DNA of 42,295 nt from Candidatus Thiodiazotropha sp. (GCA_023838465.1 JAIVEQ010000037.1:1-42295); one strand, 5' to 3'. Counted from the first letter of the stretch, positions 17,737 to 27,449 are shown. The notes: generated by a model from the letters alone, not told the origin. Numbers and translations: made by a program.

Positions 17737-18204
17737 TCAAGCAGCTTGAGAATCGGCGTTAGCGACAACACTCAGTGAGCTCTCCTCATCCTCTTTCTTA
17801 TTCAGATTTCTTCTTACCAAATCACCTAAAGAGATATTGGCAAGAAAGTTGAATATTTCACTGCTTAAGTCATCCCACAGGGTATGGGTCAGGCAACGAG
17901 CACCTCCGCTGCAGTTTTGTCTGCCGCCACAACGGGTGAATTCCACCCACTCATCCACAGCACAAATGATGTTAGCAATGGAGATATCGTCAGCGCTCTT
18001 ACCAAGATAGTAACCGCCACCTGGGCCCCTGACACCGCGTACCAACTCCTTGTTTCTCAAAGCGGCAAACAGTTGCTCGAGGTACGAGAGCGAGATACCT
18101 TGGTTCTCTGATATCTCTGCCAGCGTAACCGGACCATTCTTGCCATTCAGTGCAAGATCCAACATTGCTGTAACAGCATAGCGACCTTTCGTTGACAATC
18201 TCAT
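17737..18204 (-). CDS. iscR: Fe-S cluster-sensing regulator IscR (Rrf2 family)
   Basis: Rrf2-family winged-helix regulator. [19 protein letters not shown] and [13 protein letters not shown] are the IscR DNA-binding signature. The [2Fe-2S] ligands C92, C98, C104 and H107 sit at the same positions as in E. coli IscR, so it should be a true cluster-sensing IscR. 155 residues. Oddity: no iscS, iscU or iscA follows; the gene stands alone between prmB and an acyltransferase gene. An AT-rich operator-like region lies upstream. Confidence 0.93.
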   Translation of the reverse strand: MRLSTKGRYAVTAMLDLALNGKNGPVTLAEISENQGISLSYLEQLFAALRNKELVRGVRGPGGGYYLGKSADDISIANIICAVDEWVEFTRCGGRQNCSGGARCLTHTLWDDLSSEIFNFLANISLGDLVRRNLNKKEDEESSLSVVANADSQAA

Positions 18205-18232
18205 TTCATTTCTCCAGGGGTATGGAATCTAT

Positions 18233-18286
18233 TTACCCAGTAAATCACTTGGTAATTAGACTAGAGTAACTAAGTAATTTAGTCAA
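18233..18286 (-). promoter_or_regulatory. Probable iscR promoter with IscR-type operators
   Basis: On the minus strand TTGACT (18286-18281) and TAGTCT (18263-18258) are 17 bases apart, a candidate -35/-10 pair. Overlapping it is the inverted repeat ACTAA-N5-TTAGT (18269-18283), and further down TTACC (18233-18237) with GGTAA (18251-18255). TTGACTAAATTACT resembles half of known type 1 IscR sites, which suggests autorepression. Confidence 0.5.
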
Positions 18287-18355
18287 CAATTAAGATGAAA
18301 AAATTTCAATTTTGTTACAAATAATTTTTATTACTACTTTTCAAGGTATTACAAG

Positions 18356-19501
18356 TTATTTTTCAGGCGTTGTTTGTTTAAATGGAGAGCTGGCCAGAAG
18401 ATCGTTATGGTATGCCACTATTGCCGGAGACTCTCGGGTAAGAAAATCCTTAATGCTATGGCTGAATTGTGGGTTATTTATCCAATGATAAGAGCGGGTG
18501 CGTGTTGGAAGGAATCCTCGCCATATTTTATGCTCCCCCTGGGCACCAGGCTCGAAGCGTTGCAATTTGTGGATAATGGCGTACTCAATCCCCTGGTAGT
18601 AGCAGGTCTCAAAGTGAAGACTGTCGTAGTGTTGTAAAGCCCCCCAGTGTCGTCCGTACAGTACCGAACGGCTTCGATAGAGTAGTGCTCCAGCTACACA
18701 GGTATCATCATCATAGGCAAATACCAATATGACCTGATCCCCCATCCGTTCGCCTATTTCCATAAAGAAGCCGACATTCAAGGTTGGCAGGCTATAACGC
18801 TCTTCAAAGGTCTTGGTATAGAAATTGGCGAACAGATGCCACTCTTCCCCAGACACGTCGCAACCCTGTAACACTTTGAAGCGTATACCGGCGTTTGAGA
18901 CTTTTCGCCGCTCCTGCCTTATGTTTTTTCTGCGTTTGGCTGTCAACTGGGATAGAAAATGTTCAAAATCCACATATCCCGGATTTTGCCAATGGAACTG
19001 AACGCCAAGCCGCTCCAGCATCCCCATTGACCTCAATAGTTTGCCCTCCTCCGCCGTTGTGAATAGCCAGTGCATGGATGAAAATGTTGAATCAACAGCC
19101 ATCTGCAGGGTAGCTTCGACTAATAGCTTACGTATTTGCGTAACATTCGATTCAAGATCAACCAGGAGGCGTTCGCCGAAAGCGGGCGTGTAGGGAGCTG
19201 CACTGATCACTTTAGGGTAGTATTTCAAGCCACTGCGCTGATAAGCATCTGCCCAGGCATGATCAAAAACGAACTCCCCATACGAGTTGGACTTAATATA
19301 CAACGGAGATAGACCAACAATCCTGCCTGCCTCTCGAATCACCAGATGGCTGGGGATCCACCCAAAACGTCGACCAACACAATCATGATGTTCCATCGCC
19401 GCATGAAACGCATACTTAAGAAAAGGGTTATCGTCTATAACAAGCCGATCCCATTCTTCTTCATTCAGTTCATCAATGCTGCTGTGGAATTCAACTTGCA
19501 T
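18356..19501 (-). CDS. Predicted N-acyltransferase (DUF482/COG3146, FemAB-like)
   Basis: Member of the DUF482/COG3146 family of GNAT-fold acyltransferases related to FemAB peptidoglycan enzymes; the substrate is unknown. Recognisable family segments are LPLYIKSNSYGEFVFDHAWA-like (SPLYIKSNSYGEFVF), SAAPYTPAFGERLL, SSMHWLF, LTAKRRKNIRQERRK and YYQGIEYAI...GEHKIWRGF. The open frame extends to 19552; I chose ATG 19501 (MQVEFHSSIDELNEEEW), which matches the usual N-terminus and has GGATGG upstream. About 381 residues. It is divergent from the YiiX-like gene. Confidence 0.88.
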   Translation of the reverse strand: MQVEFHSSIDELNEEEWDRLVIDDNPFLKYAFHAAMEHHDCVGRRFGWIPSHLVIREAGRIVGLSPLYIKSNSYGEFVFDHAWADAYQRSGLKYYPKVISAAPYTPAFGERLLVDLESNVTQIRKLLVEATLQMAVDSTFSSMHWLFTTAEEGKLLRSMGMLERLGVQFHWQNPGYVDFEHFLSQLTAKRRKNIRQERRKVSNAGIRFKVLQGCDVSGEEWHLFANFYTKTFEERYSLPTLNVGFFMEIGERMGDQVILVFAYDDDTCVAGALLYRSRSVLYGRHWGALQHYDSLHFETCYYQGIEYAIIHKLQRFEPGAQGEHKIWRGFLPTRTRSYHWINNPQFSHSIKDFLTRESPAIVAYHNDLLASSPFKQTTPEK

Positions 19502-19691
19502 TGTCCCATCCATTCGAGTTGTAACTACCCACAACGGTGCCTCATAAAACAATTCGAACTGTCTGAAACCAGTCTCAGTTTTTTCAAACCTTGGTTTTCA
19601 CGGTAAGTGTGGTACATATTACTAATGGGTTTTAATCATAGTAAGAATTGGTGAGACCTTAGTGTCAACCTGCTAATTAATTTGGAGCGAT

Positions 19692-20282
19692 ATGGCTAAT
19701 CGAATCAGTAAACAGGATATCGAACAGTTCCCCTTGAAACCCTATGCCGATATGCGCAAAGATTTACAGACGGGAGACCTTGTTTTCTGTTCTGGCTCAT
19801 ATTTTTTTTCACAAGCCATTCAGAAATTCACCCACTCCGTCTGGAGCCATGTGGGAATAATATATCGGGATCCCACGCTGGAGCGGATTTTTATCCTGGA
19901 GAGCGAGACGATGATCGGGGTACGTCTGGCACCGCTGTCCAAGTATCTTCGCGACTATCACGGTAAGAACCGTCCCTACAGAGGGAACATCGTTATCGCG
20001 CGTGTGGATGCGCCAGTAGATCAGGTAAAGCTGAACCACGCCATCAGCTTTGGCATGGACGAGCTGACCAAGCCCTATGACAACTTCGAGATCGTTCGTA
20101 TCGGCTTTCGTATTCTATTCAACATCAGCCGTCGCACAAAGGACCGGAAATATATCTGCTCAGAACTCGTTTATGAGTGTTTCGACCATATCGGTGTTCC
20201 CTTTCAACTGAATGATGAGTATGTAAGCCCGGACGATATCTGGCTAGACGAGCAAGTTAGGCCGCAGTATCGGATCATGTAG
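19692..20282 (+). CDS. YiiX/YebB-like permuted NlpC/P60 cysteine hydrolase
   Basis: 196-residue papain-like enzyme of the circularly permuted NlpC/P60 (YiiX, DUF830) family; its members cleave amide or ester bonds in peptidoglycan or lipids. The motif GDLVFCSGS precedes the catalytic histidine H53 (WSHVGIIY), and the catalytic cysteine is C156 (YICSELVYE). No signal peptide is seen, so it is probably cytoplasmic. The ATG has TTTGGAG upstream. Confidence 0.85.
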   Translation: MANRISKQDIEQFPLKPYADMRKDLQTGDLVFCSGSYFFSQAIQKFTHSVWSHVGIIYRDPTLERIFILESETMIGVRLAPLSKYLRDYHGKNRPYRGNIVIARVDAPVDQVKLNHAISFGMDELTKPYDNFEIVRIGFRILFNISRRTKDRKYICSELVYECFDHIGVPFQLNDEYVSPDDIWLDEQVRPQYRIM

Positions 20283-20484
20283 GCTGTATACAGTCACAAT
20301 CCTCTAAACAACAGGGTACAGGCGAGTAGTTTATCTAGGCATAACTGTATTTTATAGGTATCCTAATACGCCTGTCTTAAGGCTCGGAGAATGCATCCCG
20401 AGGCTGACTTATCGTCGATCCGCCTGAATGCCTGTATTTTCCATAGGCTGGATTCGGCACGCCAGATCGTTACAAGGAACCATT

Positions 20485-22719
20485 ATGGCCACAAAGCATT
20501 CAAAGATTATCTACACCCTTACCGACGAAGCACCCTTGTTGGCGACGTGCTCCCTGCTCCCTGTCATTCGCACATTCACATCTGCCGCCGATATCGATAT
20601 CGTAACAAGCGACATCTCCGTAGCGGCGAGAATTCTAGCCGAGTTTGCCGATTATCTTACAAAAGATCAGCAAGTCCCCGACAACCTGAGTGAGTTAGGT
20701 CGCCTGACCCAGGAGCCCGATACCAATATTATCAAGCTCCCCAATATCAGTGCCTCAGTCCCACAATTGATGACGGCGATCAGTGAGCTCCAGGCTCGTG
20801 GCTACAACATCCCTGACTTTCCTGAAGACCCTCAGACAGAGGACCAGAAGGCGATCAGGAGTCGTTACTCAAAGGTGCTGGGCAGTGCCGTCAACCCAGT
20901 ACTGCGTGAAGGCAATTCCGATCGGCGCGCTCCCGCAGCAGTAAAGCGCTATGCACGCAAGAACCCACATTCGATGGTGAAATGGAGCCCGGCCTCACGC
21001 ACCCATGTTGCTCATATGCGCAGTGGCGATTTTTACTCCAGCGAAAAATGCATGACGATGGAAAAGGCTTGTGATGTTAAAATGGATCTCGTAACCGCAG
21101 ATGGTGATGTGATCATATTGAAGGAAAAGACATCGTTACTCGAAGGTGAAATCATCGATAGCATGTTTATGAGCTGCAAAGCGCTATGTCAGTTCTTCGA
21201 AGACCAGCTTGAAGATGCAAAACAGACGGGGGTGATGTTCTCCCTGCACGTCAAAGCCACCATGATGAAGGTCTCCCACCCCATCGTGTTTGGTCACGCG
21301 GTCAAGGTTTTCTACAAGGAATTGTTTGAAAAACACGATGAACTATTCAAGAAACTGGGCGTAAACGCAAACAACGGCATCAGCAGCGTATATGAAAAGA
21401 TTCAAAACCTGCCAGGCTCCGTACGCGAAGAGATCGAAGAAGATATCCATGCTTGTTACGAGAACCGCCCAGAGCTGGCTATGGTTGATTCAGCAAAAGG
21501 CATCTCCAACCTGCATGCACCCAACGACGTGATCGTGGATGCCTCAATGCCGGCAATGATCCGTAACGGGGGAAAGATGTGGGGCCCTGACGGCAAGCCG
21601 AAAGATACCAAAGCCGTTATGCCGGAAAGTACCTATGCCAGAATTTATCAGGAGATGCTCAATTTCTGTAAGACCAATGGTGCGTTTGATCCTACTACCA
21701 TGGGTACGGTACCAAACGTTGGTTTAATGGCCCAAAAAGCCGAGGAGTACGGCTCGCACGACAAGACATTCGAAATTCCCACAGACGGAGTGGCTCGAAT
21801 CGTCGATGATCAAGGGGAGGTGCTGATCGAGCAAAACGTAGAGTCCGGCGACATCTGGAGGATGTGTCAGACCAAAGACGCACCCATTCGCGACTGGGTG
21901 AAATTGGCCGTTACCCGCGCACGCCAATCGGACACACCTGCCGTGTTCTGGTTGGATGAGTACCGACCGCATGACGCGGAATTGATCAAAAAGGTCAACC
22001 TATATCTGCAGGATCACGATCTGCGAGGGCTGGACATCCAGACCATGTCACCCTTGCGCTCAATGCGATATTCGCTGGAACGCATCATTCGCGGCAAGGA
22101 CACCATTTCAGTCACTGGGAATATACTGCGTGACTACCTGACCGACCTATTCCCTATTATGGAACTGGGCACCAGCGCAAAGATGCTCTCTATCGTCCCA
22201 CTAATGGCAGGAGGCGGCCTGTTTGAAACAGGTGCCGGCGGCTCGGCACCCAAACACGTCAAACAACTTATTGAGGAGAATCACCTGCGCTGGGACTCCC
22301 TTGGGGAGTTTCTGGCCCTTGCGGTATCCCTTGAAGATATCAGTAACAAGACCGGCAACAGTAAAGCCAAACTACTGGCAGCTACGCTGGATGAGGCCAC
22401 CGGCCAATTGTTGGACAACAACAAATCGCCATCACGTAGAACAGGGGAATTGGATAACCGTGGCAGTCATTTCTACCTGGCGATGTACTGGGCACAGGCA
22501 CTTGCGGAGCAGACGGAAGACACGGATATGCAGGCCCGGTTTATCCCCCTTGCAAAAACCCTTGCCGAAAAAGAACAAAATATCATTGAAGAACTGAGCA
22601 GGGTGCAGGGTAAAGCGGTTGATATCGGTGGCTATTTCAACGCAGACCCTGAAAAAACTAGTGCTGTGATGTGCCCCAGTGCTACGTTCAATGCTGTGTT
22701 AGCCACAGCTCACGCATGA
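20485..22719 (+). CDS. icd: Monomeric NADP-dependent isocitrate dehydrogenase
   Basis: Oxidises isocitrate to 2-oxoglutarate with NADP. At 744 residues it is the monomeric IDH type, unrelated in length to the 415-residue dimeric form. Signatures are [20 protein letters not shown] at the start, [14 protein letters not shown] near 194, [20 protein letters not shown], the NADP region [20 protein letters not shown] near 573-592, and [20 protein letters not shown]. The frame is open upstream to 20428, but ATG 20485 has AAGGA seven bases upstream and gives the family N-terminus. Confidence 0.97.
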   Translation: MATKHSKIIYTLTDEAPLLATCSLLPVIRTFTSAADIDIVTSDISVAARILAEFADYLTKDQQVPDNLSELGRLTQEPDTNIIKLPNISASVPQLMTAISELQARGYNIPDFPEDPQTEDQKAIRSRYSKVLGSAVNPVLREGNSDRRAPAAVKRYARKNPHSMVKWSPASRTHVAHMRSGDFYSSEKCMTMEKACDVKMDLVTADGDVIILKEKTSLLEGEIIDSMFMSCKALCQFFEDQLEDAKQTGVMFSLHVKATMMKVSHPIVFGHAVKVFYKELFEKHDELFKKLGVNANNGISSVYEKIQNLPGSVREEIEEDIHACYENRPELAMVDSAKGISNLHAPNDVIVDASMPAMIRNGGKMWGPDGKPKDTKAVMPESTYARIYQEMLNFCKTNGAFDPTTMGTVPNVGLMAQKAEEYGSHDKTFEIPTDGVARIVDDQGEVLIEQNVESGDIWRMCQTKDAPIRDWVKLAVTRARQSDTPAVFWLDEYRPHDAELIKKVNLYLQDHDLRGLDIQTMSPLRSMRYSLERIIRGKDTISVTGNILRDYLTDLFPIMELGTSAKMLSIVPLMAGGGLFETGAGGSAPKHVKQLIEENHLRWDSLGEFLALAVSLEDISNKTGNSKAKLLAATLDEATGQLLDNNKSPSRRTGELDNRGSHFYLAMYWAQALAEQTEDTDMQARFIPLAKTLAEKEQNIIEELSRVQGKAVDIGGYFNADPEKTSAVMCPSATFNAVLATAHA

Positions 22720-23140
22720 CTCTTGAGACCGTTCAACTGTTGAAGGATAGATAAAGTATAGAGACCAAAGCTATGTAGAGTGTTTAAATGGTGCCGGGGC
22801 CGGAATCGCATTGATTGTCTATTTACTTGTTTTTAATAACTATTAAGTAGATAGTGATTTCTATATACTCCCTATTCTATTTTCTACCCATTAAAGCAAA
22901 GGCATCTTCCTCATTGCCTGATGGATAGGCCAGGTTGTGACAGGGGCAAGATTTCTCCGGATCGCTAGTGTAGGGGGAGCGCAAGAACGACCCCAAGTTC
23001 AATATGGAAACTGGTGCAATAAAGCAGCCATGGCTCATGTTGTCATAGCTAGGAGCCGTAAAACCTTGTATCGTGTCAGGTTAAACCTGAATTGTTGTCT
23101 GCTGTATTAATTTCAACTTCCATCCGGGGAGAAGAGACAG
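22720..23140. other. Intergenic region icd-corC with inverted repeats
   Basis: 421 bases with no credible gene. It contains a tRNA-Leu 3'-end fragment (22789-22808, listed separately), an AT-rich inverted repeat CTATTTACTT / AAGTAGATAG (22819-22854), and the near-palindrome TCAGGTT-A-AACCTGA (23076-23090) about 50 bases before the CorC-like gene, a possible operator. Confidence 0.5.
22789..22808 (-). repeat. tRNA-Leu 3'-end fragment, att-like
   Basis: TGGTGCCGGGGCCGGAATCG equals bases 28404-28424 of the intact tRNA-Leu (CCA end, acceptor 3' strand and T arm) apart from one missing C. It is in the same orientation, 5.6 kb away, on the side that faces the tRNA 3' end. This is what an integrative element inserted at the tRNA 3' end leaves behind. 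No cloverleaf can be formed here. Confidence 0.7.
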
Positions 23141-24661
23141 ATGGACTGGATACTGATAAGCAAGCTATTCCTGATCATGCTACTGATCGTCGGCAATGCT
23201 TTTTTCGTGGGATCTGAGATCGCCCTGACTTCCGCCCGACGTAGTCGCATTAAACAGCTGGCTAGTACAGGCAACAAGTCCGCCAAGATCGTCCAAGTGC
23301 TCCACAACGAACCTGAGAGGTTCTATTCGGTCACCCAGATCGGTATCACCCTTGTGTCGCTGGCCCTGGGTGCCATTGGTATGGTCACCCTAACCCAGGT
23401 CATGGACCCGAGCATCGAGGTGGCTTTCGGATGGTTTGGTCAAAGCGAAGAGATATTGAGCTGGGCACACACATTCTCTTATATCATTGCCTTTGTCATC
23501 ATCTCTTTCTTGCACGTGGTGGCGGGCGAACTGGCGCCCAAGGTGCTGGCTTTCCACAAAGCAGAGGCCATGAGCCTATCAGTGGCGTGGATCATCAACG
23601 GTCTCCACACCATAATGCGCCCCCTTATTTGGGTCATGAACCATTCTTCCAATGGACTGCTCTGGTTGTTCGGTCAACATGACCTTGCCGCCCATGGTGA
23701 GGGACACTTTTCCATGACCGGTGATGAAATCCGAACCATTCTCAGTGCCAGTGAACAGGAGGGGGCACTCGACCCCCAGCTGACTATGATGCTGAGAGGG
23801 GTGTTCGACCTGGATGAGCACACTGCACGGGATGCCATGATACCTCGAACGGAAGTAGAAGGAGTACCGAATACTGCTACCGTGGCCGATGTGCTTGACC
23901 TCTTCAAGGAGGAGCTACGCGAGCGCTATCCGGTCTATGAAACGTCTCTCGACAATATCATCGGCATCGTATCCATGAAGGAGCTGCTCAATAGACTGGC
24001 CACAGCGGAGAACCCGGAATCATCCACTAACATCATTAAACTTCCAGTAAGTGAAGTGATGATGTCAGCCTATTTCGTCCCTGATACCATGCGCCTGAGC
24101 TTGCTGCTCAAGGACTTCACCAGCAACCGTCGGCAGATTGCCATCGTGCTGGACGAGTATGGCGGTACCGAAGGGCTGATCACCCTGGAGGATATCCTCG
24201 AAGAGATTGTGGGTGACTACGAGGACGAATTTACACCCAGGCACCGCCACATAAAAATGGAGGACAAGCAGCACTTCATCATCAATGGCGGAGTCCGGGT
24301 AACGGAACTGGAACCGAAGTTGAACTTCCCCTTTCCCACCGGCGATTATGTGACCATGGGAGGACTCATTCACCACAGTCTTGGCCGGATCGCAGAGGTC
24401 GGCGACCTTGTCCAGCTTGAGGGGGCATTTTTAGAAGTCCTGGAGATGGACAACCATCGGATCACCAAGGTGTTATTCCAACACCAGATAACGGAAGAGA
24501 TGGAAGAAGCGGAGCCTGAGATCGAAGAAAAAAAAGCCAACCGATCTTTTTTGAAGAGGTCATCAGAGAAAACCCTCAAGGACATAAAGGACCGACCGGA
24601 GGTACAGGAAGCAGAAGCAGCGACGAAAAAAGAGACAGATTCCAATGTAAAGGTAGTTTGA
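23141..24661 (+). CDS. CNNM/HlyC-CorC-type membrane protein with CBS domains
   Basis: 506-residue protein of the HlyC/CorC (CNNM) family, linked to magnesium and cobalt homeostasis. The N-terminal DUF21 membrane domain has about four helices (7-27, 66-86, 103-130 and ~140-165), with FVGSEIALTSARRSRIKQLA near residues 21-40. Two CBS domains cover about 210-335 (MIPRTEVEGVP, IVLDEYGGTEGLITLEDILE). The CorC_HlyC domain is about 350-430. The C-terminal tail is highly charged (EEMEEAEPEIEEKKANR). The start has GGGGAGA upstream. It lies inside the interval bracketed by tRNA-Leu repeats. Confidence 0.92.
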   Translation: MDWILISKLFLIMLLIVGNAFFVGSEIALTSARRSRIKQLASTGNKSAKIVQVLHNEPERFYSVTQIGITLVSLALGAIGMVTLTQVMDPSIEVAFGWFGQSEEILSWAHTFSYIIAFVIISFLHVVAGELAPKVLAFHKAEAMSLSVAWIINGLHTIMRPLIWVMNHSSNGLLWLFGQHDLAAHGEGHFSMTGDEIRTILSASEQEGALDPQLTMMLRGVFDLDEHTARDAMIPRTEVEGVPNTATVADVLDLFKEELRERYPVYETSLDNIIGIVSMKELLNRLATAENPESSTNIIKLPVSEVMMSAYFVPDTMRLSLLLKDFTSNRRQIAIVLDEYGGTEGLITLEDILEEIVGDYEDEFTPRHRHIKMEDKQHFIINGGVRVTELEPKLNFPFPTGDYVTMGGLIHHSLGRIAEVGDLVQLEGAFLEVLEMDNHRITKVLFQHQITEEMEEAEPEIEEKKANRSFLKRSSEKTLKDIKDRPEVQEAEAATKKETDSNVKVV

Positions 24662-24766
24662 ATGGCATGAAACCATGCAATATCAGGCTGTTTGGATTGT
24701 GATGGTATTTCTATATTAGCTGTTCACTGAATAACTCATCTCTCGCCACAGGAAAGGCGTCCTATC

Positions 24767-24960
24767 ATGCTTGTCGTTAAGCGAACTATGAGCCAAAGCC
24801 TCATCATGCAGCCACATGATGACACACCGCCAATAGCGGTTGGGGGCTGTTCTCGGATGAACAAATCGTGATTACAGCCAAAGACCAAACAGTGAAGATT
24901 TGTATTGATGCCCCTAATGAGCGGCTTAGAGTCAGGGAAGAACTGCTGGAAGAAACTTAA
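24767..24960 (+). pseudogene. Divergent csrA-like gene, frameshifted (copy 1)
   Basis: From ATG 24767 the frame reads MLVVKRTMSQSLIMQPHDDT and then stops early. Adding one base at the run of G near 24841-24845 (GGTTGGGGGC here, GGTTAGGGGGC in the copy at 25926) restores a full frame that continues IVITAKDQTVKICIDAPNER and LRVREELLEET and ends at TAA 24958-24960. The ICIDAPxxxxxVREELLEE part matches the CsrA RNA-binding protein end (IGVNAPxxxxxHREEIYQ). The first 90 bases are nearly identical to the second copy. One-base deletion, otherwise intact. Confidence 0.7.
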
Positions 24961-25379
24961 GCAAGAGTGTTTGAGCAATGGCAACTCAACCACTATGGCC
25001 TAAAAAAGTCCATAGATTGCTTTCAGAACGGCTGTTAATCACTAGGTCGGCAGTTCGAAGTAACCGAATCTACACCGACGGCGGAGCATCTCAATAGTGA
25101 CCTAGGTGATACTGTCTCGGTATTGCATTGTGAATCAGTAACGAATAGTGACATACGGCGTGAATGATAACTGCTTTTCCGACACTGTCGAACGGTTCCA
25201 GATGCGACAAGTTCTACCAAAGGCAAGTGAGCCATTATTTATATTGATGGTGGATTGGTCAGATATGAAAGCCCTTCTATGAGAAGACAATTTCTTGCAT
25301 TGGTGTAGAACGCACACTAAGTGCGTCTCAAAATCTGCTACTACCCCTCATTACCACAGCTCAATACAAGTCATTCTCA
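24961..25379. other. Decayed spacer between the two csrA-like copies
   Basis: About 420 bases without a convincing gene. A short plus-strand stretch near 25201-25290 reads LPKASEPLFILMVDWSDMK, which resembles the catalytic-core motif (VDWSD) of IS4-type transposases, then hits a stop. This is weak evidence for a transposase relic. No terminal repeats were found. Confidence 0.3.
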
Positions 25380-25838
25380 TTATTTAATCTGATTCAAAAA
25401 GACGTTAGATATTTCATGGTAGAGATAACTAAATTTCCATTGGATGTACCGTTGTAAGCCTCTGAGCTTATTTCTCACCCGTGACCAAAGCAGCTGAGGT
25501 ATATTCTTATCAAGTAGATTGTTCCAATTTCGGTAACATTCTGTGTGCTTCTTGAAAAAAGCAGCCATCCATTTTAAAACCTCGCGGACCTGAAAATAGC
25601 TTACCTTTACCTCAGGTGCTTGATCATATAGATCAGGGCCCCTATCTTTAATCGCTATCCCCTTATCGTATTCTGAGATATGCAGGATCTCTGCTATCTG
25701 CTCGTGGTTGGCAGTATCTGAAGGCCAGTAGAAAATATCACCGGTCTTTTTGTCTTCAATCCATTTGGCTGCACCTTCACTAGATAGGAAAATCAGCTCT
25801 TTGATCGTAGCGTTAGAGGGGCTTTGAGTAATAAGCAT
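25380..25838 (-). CDS. Hypothetical protein
   Basis: 152-residue protein of no family I recognise. It is soluble, with many aromatic residues in the C-terminal half (WKFSYLYHEISNVF, RNWNNLLDK) and a mixed N-terminal domain (ELIFLSSEGAAKWIEDKKTG). No signal peptide. It is divergent from the second csrA-like gene, 87 bases away, and lies between the two csrA-like copies. A natural ATG start and full-length frame support it as a gene, but nothing else does. Confidence 0.55.
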   Translation of the reverse strand: MLITQSPSNATIKELIFLSSEGAAKWIEDKKTGDIFYWPSDTANHEQIAEILHISEYDKGIAIKDRGPDLYDQAPEVKVSYFQVREVLKWMAAFFKKHTECYRNWNNLLDKNIPQLLWSRVRNKLRGLQRYIQWKFSYLYHEISNVFLNQIK

Positions 25839-25925
25839 GGTTGAAATCCTCGTCAGTTCACTGCGTGATTCCTGATGGTAATTATCTCAACCGCAGGTAG
25901 ACCAAACTAGTGAATAATACCTATC

Positions 25926-26222
25926 ATGCTTATCGTTAAGCGAACTATAAGCCAAAGCCTCATCATGCAGCCACATGATGACACACCGCCAGTAACGGTT
26001 AGGGGGCTGTTCTCAAGTGGCCCTATCGTGATTACTACGACAGACAACACCATTCGAATTGGGATAGATGCACCACCAAAACTATTAATTCTCAGGGATA
26101 AAATGCTGGAAGAGATATCAATAAAAACCCCGCCGAAGCGGGGTTACCTAGTAATTATTGGTAGCGTTAATTCAGTCTTTTTCTTTGTGTCACTCCAATA
26201 CCAGCAATACCTATTGCCATAA
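25926..26222 (+). CDS. Divergent CsrA-like RNA-binding protein (copy 2)
   Basis: 98-residue frame. Residues 1-13 (MLIVKRTISQSLI) match CsrA strand 1 and 2 (MLILTRRVGETLM). Residues 33-66 (IVITTTDNTIRIGIDAPPKL, then ILRDKMLEEI) match strands 3-5 and the helix, including the arginine corresponding to CsrA R44. Between them is an insertion of about 18 residues (PHDDTPPVTVRGLFSSG) absent from ordinary CsrA. The family-like part ends at residue 66; the last ~32 residues are translated through the terminator hairpin at 26126-26145 and across the end of the opposite PEP-CTERM gene, so the original stop seems lost. Function (binding GGA motifs in mRNA leaders) is inferred from family. Confidence 0.6.
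   Translation: MLIVKRTISQSLIMQPHDDTPPVTVRGLFSSGPIVITTTDNTIRIGIDAPPKLLILRDKMLEEISIKTPPKRGYLVIIGSVNSVFFFVSLQYQQYLLP
26118..26145 (-). terminator. UUCG terminator of the PEP-CTERM gene
   Basis: On the minus strand AACCCCGC-TTCG-GCGGGGTT is followed by TTTTATT: a stable C(UUCG)G tetraloop hairpin with a U-tract, 22 bases after the stop at 26167. It lies inside the 3' extension of the csrA-like frame on the other strand. Confidence 0.85.
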
Positions 26223-27384
26223 GGAGAAGTGTACTGGGTTCTGGGACACGAACATTGTCTTGATTGAATAGACGCAGTCCTCTGTCTTGTAGATACATTC
26301 TGGCCAACGTAACAGGAGTTTCAATCCAGTTACCGTCCATTAGATAACCAGTTAAAAAGCCATCATCTAGTTTCAAGTCCCAACCATATACATCAATAAT
26401 CCCATTATTCTCGATATTAAATCCTTCACCAACCGAATTGTAGCCAATTAATCCACCGAATAATGACATGTGAGCCCCACTGCCACTTGCATCAAATACC
26501 CAGCCATCACCTATAGCACCTAATCCAGCATCAAACTGACCGCCAAATATCTGTATATTGGCAGGCTCTGCTTGGAGAATAGATATCCCTGACCCTCCAT
26601 AAGAACCACCACTTCCACCTTGGATTTGACCGCCAAAAATATCCATATTTATGTAATCTCGAGTAGAGAAAGCATCGCCACCATTGACTCCACCATCTCC
26701 ACCATAAATAGCACCATCTGTCATTACTACTGTTCCAGCATTAACATTTACTACTCCAGTACCTCCATTACCGGTCCCATATCCACCCCTTATAACACCA
26801 CCTGTTATCTCAAGAGCAATAGTGTCAACGTATGTATCAATACCGAAGCCACCTGTTTGTCCTCCCTCACCACCTATTATCTCACCACCATTTACAGTCA
26901 CATGATAATGGCCTGAATCACCATTTTCGATTGCAGCACCACCTCTGTTAGTACCCGTAGATCCCACAATACGAGAGTTATCATTTATTTCCACGTAGTG
27001 AGCGCCAGATATTGCAGCTCTGGCAACACTATTCGAGTACCCACCCTGACCAACAATTAACGAATTCTCTCTTGCAATTAATGCAGAATCAGAATCATCA
27101 CTACCACCGGGTCCATTTAAATTAATACTACCTAAAACGGTTGCATTACCACTTAGAGTTACTGCGCTTTCAGTGGATGTTATTCTAGAAATTGCTGGGT
27201 CAATACCATCTGTTATGACTAATCCTCCTTGAACGATATTTAAACCAGAACCATTCCCTAAAACAATATCATCAAAGACAATATTATTGATGGTATGTGT
27301 ACCTCCATCGTCAAAGATAATTGTTGCGTTAATTTGACCAGCAAATGTTCCAATACAAGCAAGTGTAATCCACTTCATCAGCAT
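26167..27384 (-). CDS. PEP-CTERM sorting-domain protein, glycine-rich beta-repeat
   Basis: Secreted, exosortase-processed protein of 405 residues from ATG 27384. An N-terminal signal (KWITLACIGTFAGQINA) is followed by about 330 residues of glycine-rich repeats such as GGEIIGGEGG, GGVIRGGYG, GAIYGGDGG, GGQIQGGSGG and GGQFDAG, each with a ~22-26-residue period. This suggests a right-handed beta-helix or adhesin-like solenoid. The C-terminal sorting tail is VPEPSTLL, a membrane helix (MAIGIAGIGV) and the basic end QRKRLN. The open frame extends upstream to a TTG at 27414, but ATG 27384 (or 27378) follows AAGGGGAA at the right distance. No exosortase gene is in the window. A sigma-54 promoter lies upstream. 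Confidence 0.88.
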   Translation of the reverse strand: MLMKWITLACIGTFAGQINATIIFDDGGTHTINNIVFDDIVLGNGSGLNIVQGGLVITDGIDPAISRITSTESAVTLSGNATVLGSINLNGPGGSDDSDSALIARENSLIVGQGGYSNSVARAAISGAHYVEINDNSRIVGSTGTNRGGAAIENGDSGHYHVTVNGGEIIGGEGGQTGGFGIDTYVDTIALEITGGVIRGGYGTGNGGTGVVNVNAGTVVMTDGAIYGGDGGVNGGDAFSTRDYINMDIFGGQIQGGSGGSYGGSGISILQAEPANIQIFGGQFDAGLGAIGDGWVFDASGSGAHMSLFGGLIGYNSVGEGFNIENNGIIDVYGWDLKLDDGFLTGYLMDGNWIETPVTLARMYLQDRGLRLFNQDNVRVPEPSTLLLMAIGIAGIGVTQRKRLN

Positions 27385-27449
27385 TACTGCGTTCCCCTTT
27401 TTTAATATCAACAACTATTCACTACTTCTAATTAGTAAATTGACTTGTA

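Noticed and set aside
20428..20484. 19-residue upstream extension of icd
   Set aside because: ATG 20485 has a good ribosome binding site and yields the conserved N-terminus.
25201..25290. IS4-like transposase remnant (MVDWSD motif)
   Set aside because: Only one short motif before a stop, no terminal repeats and no second transposase motif; noted as a weak possibility only.
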